Shown here: positions 1-7,592 of the stretch, piece by piece
How positions within the stretch are numbered: the first letter of the stretch is position 1
Layout: each line of letters starts with the position of its first letter
Origin: Microbacterium album
GTDB taxonomy: Bacteria > Actinomycetota > Actinomycetes > Actinomycetales > Microbacteriaceae
Direction: 5' to 3'
Assembly (NCBI RefSeq): GCF_014643695.1
Contig: NZ_BMJY01000002.1
Span: 380,550 to 444,549, forward strand
DNA length: 64,000 nucleotides
Translations under genes and position numbers: made by a program
The notes under the pieces: generated by a model
Seen by the model: the letters and a program-made list of their open reading frames with translations, nothing else
Databases searched by the model: none
What the model was told of the DNA's origin: nothing

Positions 1-262
1 GCAGGGCGAGGATCCGCCGGGCGACCCCGGTGCCGACCCCGGTCGGGACCCCGGTCAGGACCCCGGCACGGATCCGGCTGCGGATCCCGGTGCTCAGCCC
101 GCCCCCGCCGCGCCGTCGGCGGACCGGCGTCCCGCCGCGGGGGACACGTCCCGCCCCGCCGGTCTGGCGTCGACGGGCCTCGAGGTTCCGTGGGGGCTGG
201 CGGGCGCGGGCATGGCCCTCCTGCTGGGCGGAGTGCTCCTCATCCGGAGGCGCGTGCGCTGA
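1..262 (+). CDS. C-terminal end of a sortase-anchored cell-wall surface protein (5' partial)
   Basis: The reading frame enters from the left edge (first full codon at position 2) and ends at the TGA at 260-262. The visible 86 residues start with Asp-Pro-Gly repeats (DPG, DPGAD, DPGTD), a flexible wall-spanning linker. They end with the motif LASTG, a hydrophobic segment of about 20 residues and the basic tail RRRVR. This is the sorting-signal layout; the LAxTG form is the one recognised by class E sortases of high-GC actinobacteria. The protein is therefore probably covalently attached to peptidoglycan. The functional N-terminal part lies outside the window, so its role cannot be told. Confidence 0.8.
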   Translation, partial: QGEDPPGDPGADPGRDPGQDPGTDPAADPGAQPAPAAPSADRRPAAGDTSRPAGLASTGLEVPWGLAGAGMALLLGGVLLIRRRVR

Positions 263-275
263 CGCGCGAAGCGGT

Positions 276-309
276 GCCGGCCCGATCCTTCACTCTGGAT
301 CGGGCCGGC
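276..309. terminator. Bidirectional hairpin terminator
   Basis: A perfect 13-bp inverted repeat (arms 276-288 and 297-309) with an 8-base loop lies between two converging stop codons, that of the surface protein (262) and of the response regulator (334). There is no long T tract, as is usual in high-GC actinobacteria. Confidence 0.75.
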
Positions 310-333
310 GCACGTGCGTGTGCGGGGACGCGC

Positions 334-1017
334 TCAGTCCCTCGGCTCGCCCGCGCGCGCGCCGAACCCGGCCTCTCGCGCCATGACGATGAGCGCGCTG
401 CGGTCCGGGGCTCCCAGCTTCGTGACGATGCTGTAGACGTAGTTGCGGACGGTCTTGCTGGTCAGCACCAGCGTGCGCGCGATCGAGCCGTTGTCGAGGC
501 CCCGGGCGACGAGCTCCAGCACATCCGCTTCTCGTTCGGTCAGCTCCGGGAAGCGCGCCGGGCGGCTCGCCGAGGCGCTGCCGGTGAGATACGCCACAGC
601 CCGGGCGGCGACGTCGGCGCCGAACAGTGCCTGCCCCTCGGCCACGGCCTGGATGGCGCGCTCGACCTCGCGCGGTGCCGCGACCTTGAGCAGGTACCCG
701 CGTGCGCCCGCGCGCATGGCTGCGAACAGCGAACGGTCGTCGCTGTGCATGGTGAGAACGAGGACGGCCACCGAGGGGTGGCGCTGGGTGATGGTGCGTG
801 TGGCGTCGAGACCGGACTCCTGCCCGAGATCGAGGTCCATCAGCACGACGTCCGGCTCTCGCGCGGCAACGAGGGCGAGCGCGTCGGCGACGGATGCCGC
901 GTCTCCGACCACCTCGACGCCCTCGAGGGTCTCGAGCAGCGAGATGATGCCGCGCCGGAAGAGCGGATGGTCGTCCACGACGGCCACCGTGACCGTCCGC
1001 GCTGTCTCGCCGTTCAT
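334..1017 (-). CDS. NarL/LuxR-family response regulator
   Basis: The 227-residue protein has an N-terminal receiver domain (acidic pair DD at 15-16, phospho-acceptor D61 in LMDLDLG, a K of the LLK switch region) and a C-terminal LuxR-type helix-turn-helix (about 160-220, with LTEREADVLELVARG and SKTVRNYVYSIVTKL). It should be phosphorylated by the sensor kinase encoded just upstream and act as a DNA-binding transcription factor. It is the last gene of a three-gene minus-strand operon; the gap to the preceding kinase stop is about 100 bp. The start is the ATG at 1017, because the receiver domain begins a few residues later. The target genes are not evident from the sequence. Confidence 0.9.
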   Translation of the reverse strand: MNGETARTVTVAVVDDHPLFRRGIISLLETLEGVEVVGDAASVADALALVAAREPDVVLMDLDLGQESGLDATRTITQRHPSVAVLVLTMHSDDRSLFAAMRAGARGYLLKVAAPREVERAIQAVAEGQALFGADVAARAVAYLTGSASASRPARFPELTEREADVLELVARGLDNGSIARTLVLTSKTVRNYVYSIVTKLGAPDRSALIVMAREAGFGARAGEPRD

Positions 1018-1117
1018 GACCGTCGTCTCCGTTCCCCGCCGTCGGCGCTGCTCCGCCCGTCCGTCGCCGCGCGCGCGGCCTCCCACACCGACAGTGGCCG
1101 TCCCAACGTCCTTGCCA

Positions 1118-3256
1118 TCAGAGCGCTCCGTCCCGGATCGGCACCGGCGGCACCGCCTCCGCGCCCGGCGCGGCCGCCTCGGCGGGCATCGGCGGACGGT
1201 CGAGCGCGCCGAGGTGCGCCCCGGCCGGCTCTCGCGCGATCCGCACCCGGACCGACGTGCCGGAGCTGCTCGTCGAGACCGTGAGCTCGCCGCCCAGCGC
1301 GGCGGCGCGCTCGCGCATCGACGCCATTCCCACGCCCGGGACGGCGTCCGAGGGGATGCCCGACCCGTCGTCGACGACCTCGAGGACCGCCGCTTCCTCG
1401 GTCGCGCGGACGCGGGCCGTGACGCTGCGCGCGCCCCCGTGCCGCACGGCGTTCGCGATGGCCTCCGCCGTGATGAAGTACAGCGTCTCGGCGATGTCCG
1501 CCGAAAGGTCGGCGGCCCCGGTCGCGTCGGCGCGCACGCGCAGCTGCGGCGAGTCGAATCGCCCGGCCAGGCGCGAGAGCATCTCGGGAAGCTCGTCCGG
1601 CTCGAACTGAGGCGTCGACACCTCGTCGGCGAGCGCGCGCACCTCACGCGCTCGCTCGCGCACGTCGTCCGCGAGCTCCGTCAGCAGCGCGCGGGCGCGC
1701 TCCGGGTCGCTCGGGCCGATGTTCACGGCGGCGGCAAGGGCGAAGCCCGTGCCGGCGAGGGCGGGGCCGAGGCCGTCGTGCAGCTCACGGCGGATCGCAC
1801 GGCGTTCTTCGGCGCGCCGTGCGGCGAGCGCCGCGCGCGCGGCCTCCAGCAGGCGGTGCGACTCCGCCAGCCGCACCACGGTGGCGACCAGACCGGCCAC
1901 GTCCGCCAGGACGGTCCGCGTGCGGCGGTCCAGCCGTTGGCCGGGCACGGGACCCGCCGTCAGCTCGCCCAGGGGTGTGTCGCCGATGGTGAGCGGCGTG
2001 CGGACCGCGTCCGCGGTGCGCGCGGACCCCGAGCTGACGTGCAGCTCGGCGGTCCGGATCTCGAGCCAGCCCAGGCGCAGCACCCGGCGCAGGGTGTCGG
2101 CCAGTTCCCGGACCCCTGCGGCGCCCGGCGGCAGTTCGCCGATTCTCCCGCCCAGACGGCCGAGCAGAGCCCCGGCGTCGGCCCCCTCGCCGTAGATGAG
2201 GCGGTCGATGCGGCGCTGCAGCCAGCCGCGCAGCGGCAGCACCGCCAGGGCGATCACGACCGGAACCACGAACGCGAGGGCTCCGCCGGCGCCGATCGTC
2301 GCGGGCACGAGCGCCACGACGGCGAGGTAGAGCACGACGCCACTCACGCTGAGCAGGAGCCACAGCAGCACGCGGCTCACCACGATGTCCACACCCCAGA
2401 GCCGCTCGCCGAGGATCACGACCACGATGCCCGCGGGGAAGAGGATCTGACCGAGCACGGGCGTCAGGAATGCGAAGTCGATGATCCAGCGGGGCGCGCC
2501 GACGTACTCGGGCAGCGCCTGGGCGATGTACGAGGCGGTCACGAAGAGCTGCCCGACCGCCAGCCACGCCAATCCGAACCGGGCGCGCCGGCGACGCGAG
2601 GCACGCCAGCGCGCGAACACGACGCCGCAGGACAGCAGCGAGATGGCCAGTGCGAGGCCGGACAGCGTGGTGTAGACGGGCGGCAGCATCGCCTGGTAGG
2701 CGGCGACATCGACGCCGAGCGGATTACGGGGTGGGACCGGCGCCTGGTTGGTCAGGGAGGCGACCGTTGCGACCGCGGCGATGGCTCCGGTCCCCATCAC
2801 GACCCCACGCTGCCACCGCGGCAGCCGGTTGCGCGTCACGAGGAGCGGCACCGCCGCGATCAGGAAGGTCCCGGGAACGAAGGCCCACCCCGCCGCATAT
2901 GCCAGCAGCCCCCAGAGCGGCAGGCCGTCGACGCGCGTGCCCAGCAGTCCGTACTGGATTCCGAAGGCCGCGAGCCCGGACCCCACGGCGTAGCAGGCGA
3001 GCGCGATGCCCACGGGGTGCGGCCGTCGGGCGAGGATGAGCGCACTCGCGGGGCCGTAGACGAGGGCGACCGTGACGTCGATGGGGTAGGCGAGCCGCCG
3101 GATCTCCTGCGGCGCCTCGGAGAGGAAGACGTCCGGCAGCGGGTCGGTCGGCAGTCGTGCGCCCCAGGCGAGAAACGCGGACGCCGCCACCAGCAGCCAC
3201 GACGCTCCCCAGACGGCCGCCGCGACGCCCACCCGTCCGCGCGTGGCCGCGGTCAT
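1118..3256 (-). CDS. NarL-type sensor histidine kinase, intact catalytic domain
   Basis: The 712-residue membrane kinase has an N-terminal half with eight to ten predicted transmembrane segments (about 10-345), a linker, a HisKA_3 dimerisation helix with the phospho-acceptor H493 in RRELHDGLGPALAG, and a HATPase domain with an intact N-box (N602 in AIANAVRHG), G1 box (DDGSGI, 629-634) and G2-like box (GVGMASMRERA). It is thus expected to be an active autokinase for the downstream response regulator. Its ATG overlaps the stop of the preceding kinase gene in an ATGA junction, so the two sensors are probably made in equal amounts. The signal sensed is unknown; the many-helix sensor region resembles those of other actinobacterial LiaS/NarX-like kinases. 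Confidence 0.88.
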   Translation of the reverse strand: MTAATRGRVGVAAAVWGASWLLVAASAFLAWGARLPTDPLPDVFLSEAPQEIRRLAYPIDVTVALVYGPASALILARRPHPVGIALACYAVGSGLAAFGIQYGLLGTRVDGLPLWGLLAYAAGWAFVPGTFLIAAVPLLVTRNRLPRWQRGVVMGTGAIAAVATVASLTNQAPVPPRNPLGVDVAAYQAMLPPVYTTLSGLALAISLLSCGVVFARWRASRRRRARFGLAWLAVGQLFVTASYIAQALPEYVGAPRWIIDFAFLTPVLGQILFPAGIVVVILGERLWGVDIVVSRVLLWLLLSVSGVVLYLAVVALVPATIGAGGALAFVVPVVIALAVLPLRGWLQRRIDRLIYGEGADAGALLGRLGGRIGELPPGAAGVRELADTLRRVLRLGWLEIRTAELHVSSGSARTADAVRTPLTIGDTPLGELTAGPVPGQRLDRRTRTVLADVAGLVATVVRLAESHRLLEAARAALAARRAEERRAIRRELHDGLGPALAGTGFALAAAVNIGPSDPERARALLTELADDVRERAREVRALADEVSTPQFEPDELPEMLSRLAGRFDSPQLRVRADATGAADLSADIAETLYFITAEAIANAVRHGGARSVTARVRATEEAAVLEVVDDGSGIPSDAVPGVGMASMRERAAALGGELTVSTSSSGTSVRVRIAREPAGAHLGALDRPPMPAEAAAPGAEAVPPVPIRDGAL

Positions 3257-5166
3257 CGTGGGAACTCCGCCTCGATCGTGCCGGCGCCGGCCGCGACCGC
3301 GTCGCCGGTGTGCGCCCCGAACTCCCGCGCGCGACGCCGGATCGTCCTCGCGTCCTCCGGGTCGAACGGCCCCGGCTCGACGTGCACGGAGATGCGCGTG
3401 GATGTGTCGCCGAGGACGATGGAGCAGCGCGCCCACCGGATCGACTCGCTGCGCCGCGCGAGGTTCAGGCACTCGGCCAGCAGCAGGTAGACGCGCAGCT
3501 GATCGTCCGATGCGAGCACATCGGAGCCCCGCGCATCGATCTCGACCTGCAGCTCAGGCCCGGAAACCGCGGTCGAGAGCTCGCCGAGCGCGCCCTCGAG
3601 GTCTCCCTGGTCGAGCGCGGTGGGAAGCAGCATGCGGGACAGCCGGCGCACGTCCTCGGTGAGCGCCGAGGTGTCGGCACGCAGCGCCCGAAGTTCGTCG
3701 TTCCAGCGGCGGTCGCCGCGCGAGAGCATCGTCTCGGCGGCCGACAGCCGCATTCCGATGCCGGCGAGGGCCGGGGCGAGCGAGTCGTGCAGCTCGCCGT
3801 GCAGGAGCCGGCGCTCCTCGCGCTGCACCTCGAGCGTGCGGCGTCGCGTCGCGGCCACCTCCTCGTTCACGACGGCCAGTTGCACCGCGACCGCGATCAG
3901 GCCGGCGGTCTGTCGCAGGACCGGCAGGACGGCGTCCTGCAGCGAGTGCCGTCCGCCGCCGGTGAGCGTGAGGGTGCCGACGGGGCGCCCGGCCGAAGCG
4001 AGCGTCAGCGTGATGGGCGCACCGTCGGGGTGGCCGGCGGTTGCCCGTCCGGCTGCTCCGAGGTCGATGTCGACCGAGGCGAGAGTCCACGTGTCCTTGA
4101 GTGCGGTGGCCAGGTCGCCGAGGCCGCCCGAGCCCGGCCGCGCGAGGTGCTCTCCGAGCCGCGCGAGGACCTGCCTCGCGTCGGGAGGCGGAACCGCGAA
4201 GACGGCGTCGAGCCGTGCCCGGGTCATGCGGACCGTGGCGCCGAACACCAGGGCGAGCGCCGCCGCCGCGAGCGCCCCGCCGAGCCGCGGATCCATGCCC
4301 ACGGAGGCCGCCGCCACTTCCACGGCCAGGTACGCGCTGATGCCGAAGGCGAGGGACTGTGCCACCGCGACGATGTCTCCCGTGTGTCGCGTCCGCGAGG
4401 TGACACCGCTCAGAGCCAGGATGCCGAGCGGCAGGAAGGCGTGGGAGAGGACGAATCCGGCGTCGGCGAGTCCGATCAGCGGTGCGGGCAGCTGCGGCAG
4501 CAGGCGCGCATAGCTCGCCAGCAGCAGGCTGGCGCCGAGCAGGAACCACCGCGACGCCGCGCGTTCGCGCGGGCTCGAGGGACGCCAGCCGCGCGCGATC
4601 ACGACCGTGGCCGTTCCCAGGCTGAGGATCGCGACGGCGAGCGGTATGGGAACGTCCCATCCGGCCGACGGCAGGATCAGCCCGCCGAGGGTGGCGGCGA
4701 TCTCCAGCACGAGGGCGGTCGCGCCGATCGCGACGCCCGCCCGCGGTGCCGGAATGTGGCGCGGCATGAGCAGCCAGGCGAGCAGTCCGAGCGCGGACAG
4801 CTCGGCGAGGCTCCACAGGTGCGACGTGACGACCAGCACCGCGAACAGCGGTGCGACGTCGGGGGACAGCATGTGCAGCACCGAGAACAGCGCGACCCAG
4901 CCGCTGAGCACCGAGAGAGCCCCCTCGATGAGCGCGACGTCGTACCGGCGGAACCGGATGCTGACCGCCGCGACAGGGGCGTAGATGCCCGCCGTCGTGA
5001 GAAGCCGCACCCAGGGCGTCAGATCCGCGTCCGTGGCCATGCCGACCCCGACGGCCGCCGCTACCGGCGCGATCGCGGCGGCGAGGACGAGCCCGGCCAG
5101 GACGGCGCGCACGCCGACTCGCCCCGCGGGGCGACGCGCCGTGGTGGCCAGCGATCGGGTGGTCAT
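3253..5166 (-). CDS. Sensor kinase homologue with degenerate ATP-binding domain (probable pseudokinase)
   Basis: The 637-residue protein has a multi-helix membrane region (about 18-310) and a HisKA_3 helix with a conserved phospho-acceptor, H460 in LLHGELHDSLAPALAG. The C-terminal ATPase region has decayed: where the partner kinase has AIANAVRH this protein reads ECLNLARRS, so the N-box Asn is displaced, and no DxGxG motif follows (VEPGPFDPEDA instead). It is therefore unlikely to autophosphorylate, but could be phosphorylated in trans or regulate the partner by heterodimerisation. It is the first gene of the operon. The ATG at 5166 lies 7 bases after GATACT, suggesting a leaderless start; a GTG at 5172 is the alternative. 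Confidence 0.85.
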   Translation of the reverse strand: MTTRSLATTARRPAGRVGVRAVLAGLVLAAAIAPVAAAVGVGMATDADLTPWVRLLTTAGIYAPVAAVSIRFRRYDVALIEGALSVLSGWVALFSVLHMLSPDVAPLFAVLVVTSHLWSLAELSALGLLAWLLMPRHIPAPRAGVAIGATALVLEIAATLGGLILPSAGWDVPIPLAVAILSLGTATVVIARGWRPSSPRERAASRWFLLGASLLLASYARLLPQLPAPLIGLADAGFVLSHAFLPLGILALSGVTSRTRHTGDIVAVAQSLAFGISAYLAVEVAAASVGMDPRLGGALAAAALALVFGATVRMTRARLDAVFAVPPPDARQVLARLGEHLARPGSGGLGDLATALKDTWTLASVDIDLGAAGRATAGHPDGAPITLTLASAGRPVGTLTLTGGGRHSLQDAVLPVLRQTAGLIAVAVQLAVVNEEVAATRRRTLEVQREERRLLHGELHDSLAPALAGIGMRLSAAETMLSRGDRRWNDELRALRADTSALTEDVRRLSRMLLPTALDQGDLEGALGELSTAVSGPELQVEIDARGSDVLASDDQLRVYLLLAECLNLARRSESIRWARCSIVLGDTSTRISVHVEPGPFDPEDARTIRRRAREFGAHTGDAVAAGAGTIEAEFPR

Positions 5167-5336
5167 CGGCACAAGTATCCCGGCGGGACCGCTATGGGGC
5201 GAGCGCTTCTTCCCCGGGCACGGGATCGTGCCGGCGTCCGGGCGCGGGCGACGGCCGTCCGTGCGCCTCGATCAGGGCGCGCCAGCACCGCCGCCACCGC
5301 GTCGTCTCGGCTCGCGCCGGCGGGCGAGCCGCCGCG

Positions 5337-6761
5337 TCACCCGGAGGGCGGCCGGGCTCTCGGCCGGCGCCGGATGAGGGCGTTGGGTGCCGGCCGGTAG
5401 GTGCCGCGTCGGTCGATCCAGGGCGGTGCTTTGATGACTGGGATACCTGCGCGCATGCGGATGTCCCATCCGGAGCGGTCGAGGTTGTGGTGGTGCCACC
5501 AGCAGACGAGTACTCCGTTGTCGGTGTGGGTGGGGCCGCCGTTCGCGTGTTCGTCGACGTGGTGGATCTCGCACCACGCCGCCGGGATCGTGCACCCGGG
5601 GATGACGCATCCGCCGTCGCGGGCGGTGATCGCCCGGCGCTGGTGGGCGTTGAACACCCGCTCCGGAGTGCCGAGGCGGATGATCCTCCCGGTGCGGTCG
5701 TGGATGATCTTCTGCACGGCCCCGGTGCACGCGATCCGGTGCGCGGTGGACACCGGCACGCGGGTGTCGTCGATGCGCGCCGCGGCAGTGGGGTCGTGGA
5801 GATCGTCCTCGGCGACGGTGACCACCAGGGTCGGGGCGGCACCGCCGAGCGTGGGGGTCTCCGTCGCCTTCGCGGCGGCTTGGATGATCACGGCGAGCAC
5901 GTCGTGCCGTTTCTGTGTGTTCGTGCGGGGGTCGTGCACGGCCTCGTCCTGTGACCAGGCTTCGGTTTCGTCCCGGTCTTCGGGGTCGAGGGTGGGGGTG
6001 AAGCGGACGGCGGGGTTCAGGTGCGCGTCGAGCAGTCGCTGCAGCCCGGCGGCGACCTCCGGGAGGAGGGATCCGCGTAGTGGGACGAGCCCGTCCCGGG
6101 GTGTGCCGAGGGTGAGGCCTCGGTTGCGGGTGGCGCGTTCGGCGTCGGGTTCGGGGCCGTCCTGGTCCAGGTACGCCGCCCAGGTGCGTGCATGCATCTC
6201 GACTTCCGCGAACGTCGGCGGGATCATGCCGGCCTGCTCTTCCAGGGCACCGGTGGCGTACGCCACGGTGGTGGCTTCGGCCGCGTCCCACTGCTGAGGG
6301 TCGGCGCGGTCCTCCACCCGTGCGAGGGAGCCGGTGATCTCGTGCGTCGCGTCCACACCGAGGGTGCCGTCTCGTAGTGCTTGGCCGACGTGGGGGAACC
6401 GGGCCGGGAGTTCGTCTCCGGTCAGCGACATCCGGGGTCGGGTGCGCTTGTCCAACCGGATACGGGCGTTGATCGTCTTCGCCGACACCCGGGTGGTGCG
6501 CTCGAGCAGTTCGACCCCGTTGCGGCACCCGAACTTCGCCGAGAGGCGGTCCTCGGAGTCGCGGGCAGACCGGACGTCCACCTCGCCGGCCAGGCGCACT
6601 CGGGCGGCGTCGACCATCCGCCCCAGTGCCTCTACCGTGCCGACCGCGGCGACCAGATCGGCGTCCGCCAGGGCCCCGGTCTGCTGAATCAGGGCACGCA
6701 ACGCATCGACCGAAGCGAGGACATCCCGCCCCTCGTCACTGGTCGCGTACCGCTGTTCCAT
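5337..6761 (-). CDS. DUF222 domain / HNH endonuclease protein
   Basis: The 474-residue protein has an N-terminal DUF222 region (about 10-300) and a C-terminal HNH nuclease motif: two Cys in CVIPGCTIPAAWCEIHH, a central Asn in HTDNG and WWHHHNLD. Proteins of this build (13E12-type) are abundant and often multicopy in actinobacteria; their biological role is not established, and both mobile-element and DNA-processing roles have been suggested. The start chosen is the ATG at 6761, which lies exactly 6 bases after the hexamer TACCGT; a GTG at 6818 is possible but adds residues not typical of the family. The gene stands alone, with about 170 bp to the divergent-side kinase operon. Confidence 0.85.
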   Translation of the reverse strand: MEQRYATSDEGRDVLASVDALRALIQQTGALADADLVAAVGTVEALGRMVDAARVRLAGEVDVRSARDSEDRLSAKFGCRNGVELLERTTRVSAKTINARIRLDKRTRPRMSLTGDELPARFPHVGQALRDGTLGVDATHEITGSLARVEDRADPQQWDAAEATTVAYATGALEEQAGMIPPTFAEVEMHARTWAAYLDQDGPEPDAERATRNRGLTLGTPRDGLVPLRGSLLPEVAAGLQRLLDAHLNPAVRFTPTLDPEDRDETEAWSQDEAVHDPRTNTQKRHDVLAVIIQAAAKATETPTLGGAAPTLVVTVAEDDLHDPTAAARIDDTRVPVSTAHRIACTGAVQKIIHDRTGRIIRLGTPERVFNAHQRRAITARDGGCVIPGCTIPAAWCEIHHVDEHANGGPTHTDNGVLVCWWHHHNLDRSGWDIRMRAGIPVIKAPPWIDRRGTYRPAPNALIRRRPRARPPSG

Positions 6762-6883
6762 ACCCCCACGGTAGGCCGGACCACCGACATTCGAGGCGCC
6801 GGGAAACCGCCGATCCACACCTGAAAACCAACCCCGTGGACAACTCGCCCCGGGCCCGTGCTGGGGACGAGAAGTCGGCGCCG

Positions 6884-7396
6884 TCAGGGGAGCGGAGGGG
6901 CGGTGTCGAAGCCGAGACTCAGGCGGCGCAGCAGTGCCGCCAGGCGCTCGCGCTCCGTGCCCGTGAGGCGGCGCAGCAGCTCAGACTCGGCGTCCATGAG
7001 GCGCGTGATCGCGGCGTCCACCCGGACCCGGCCCTCGTCCGTGAGCGTCACCAGTACGCTGCGGCCGTCGGCCGGGTCGGACTCCCGCCGCACGAAGCCG
7101 CGCTCCACCAGCCGGTCGATGCGGTTCGTCATGGTGCCGCTCGACACCAGCGTCTGCTGCAGCAGTTGCTTGGGGCTCAGCTGGTACGGCTCGCCGGCCC
7201 GACGCAGCGCCGACAGCACGTCCCACTCCCACGGGTCGATGTCGGTGCGCCGGAACGCGTCCCGTCGCGCACGGTCGAGGTGGCGCGACAGCCGGTCCAC
7301 GCGCGAGAGCACCTCCATCGGAGAGAAGTCGAGGTCGGGGCGCTGCTGCTCCCACGCGCCCACGATCCGATCGACCTCGTCCGTCTCCGATGCCAT
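6884..7396 (-). CDS. MarR-family transcriptional regulator
   Basis: The 170-residue protein has the MarR winged helix: SPKQLLQQTLVSSGTMTNRIDRL is the recognition-helix region (about 85-107), followed by the wing DPADGRSVLVTLT. It should bind DNA as a dimer and respond to small molecules. The ATG at 7396 lies exactly 6 bases after GATAAT, so the mRNA is probably leaderless; GGCGGG could also act as a weak ribosome site. No target operon is adjacent on the same strand; the neighbouring gene on the other side is the tRNA-Gln/glmU unit. Autoregulation is likely but not shown. Confidence 0.88.
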   Translation of the reverse strand: MASETDEVDRIVGAWEQQRPDLDFSPMEVLSRVDRLSRHLDRARRDAFRRTDIDPWEWDVLSALRRAGEPYQLSPKQLLQQTLVSSGTMTNRIDRLVERGFVRRESDPADGRSVLVTLTDEGRVRVDAAITRLMDAESELLRRLTGTERERLAALLRRLSLGFDTAPPLP

Positions 7397-7489
7397 CCCG
7401 CCATTATCCCCCGGGGTGTCCGGTCCCCGCGGACCCGGGCGCCCGCGCGACGCGCGCGTGACGGCACCCCCGTCAGTGGCAGACTTGTC

Positions 7490-7518
7490 GAGCGGCCGCG
7501 CTTCGGTGAGCGGCCGCG
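7490..7518. repeat. Pair of 11-bp direct repeats upstream of tRNA-Gln
   Basis: The sequence GAGCGGCCGCG occurs at 7490-7500 and 7508-7518, with a period of 18 bp, ending one base before the tRNA. Each copy contains the palindrome GCGGCCGC. Its role, if any, is unknown; it lies where the tRNA promoter or its 5' leader should be. Confidence 0.5.
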
Positions 7519-7519
7519 G

Positions 7520-7591
7520 TCCGCCATGGTGTAACGGCAGCACGACAGCCTTTGGAGCTGTGAGGACCAGGTTCGAATCCTGGTGGCGGAG
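7520..7591 (+). tRNA. tRNA-Gln (TTG anticodon)
   Basis: The 72-base gene folds as a cloverleaf: acceptor TCCGCCA (7520-7526) with TGGCGGA (7584-7590), anticodon stem ACAGC/GCTGT around the loop CTTTGGA with anticodon TTG, T arm CCAGG-TTCGAAT-CCTGG and discriminator G. No CCA is encoded. The start codon of glmU follows after a single base. Confidence 0.93.
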
Positions 7592-7592
7592 C

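Noticed and set aside
443..3490. A 1015-codon plus-strand open frame opposite the NarL-type operon
   Set aside because: No motifs, and it lies opposite clear kinase and response-regulator genes.
5337..6761. DUF222-HNH gene as a restriction system or intein
   Set aside because: There is no methyltransferase partner and no split host protein; the family is common and stand-alone in actinobacteria.
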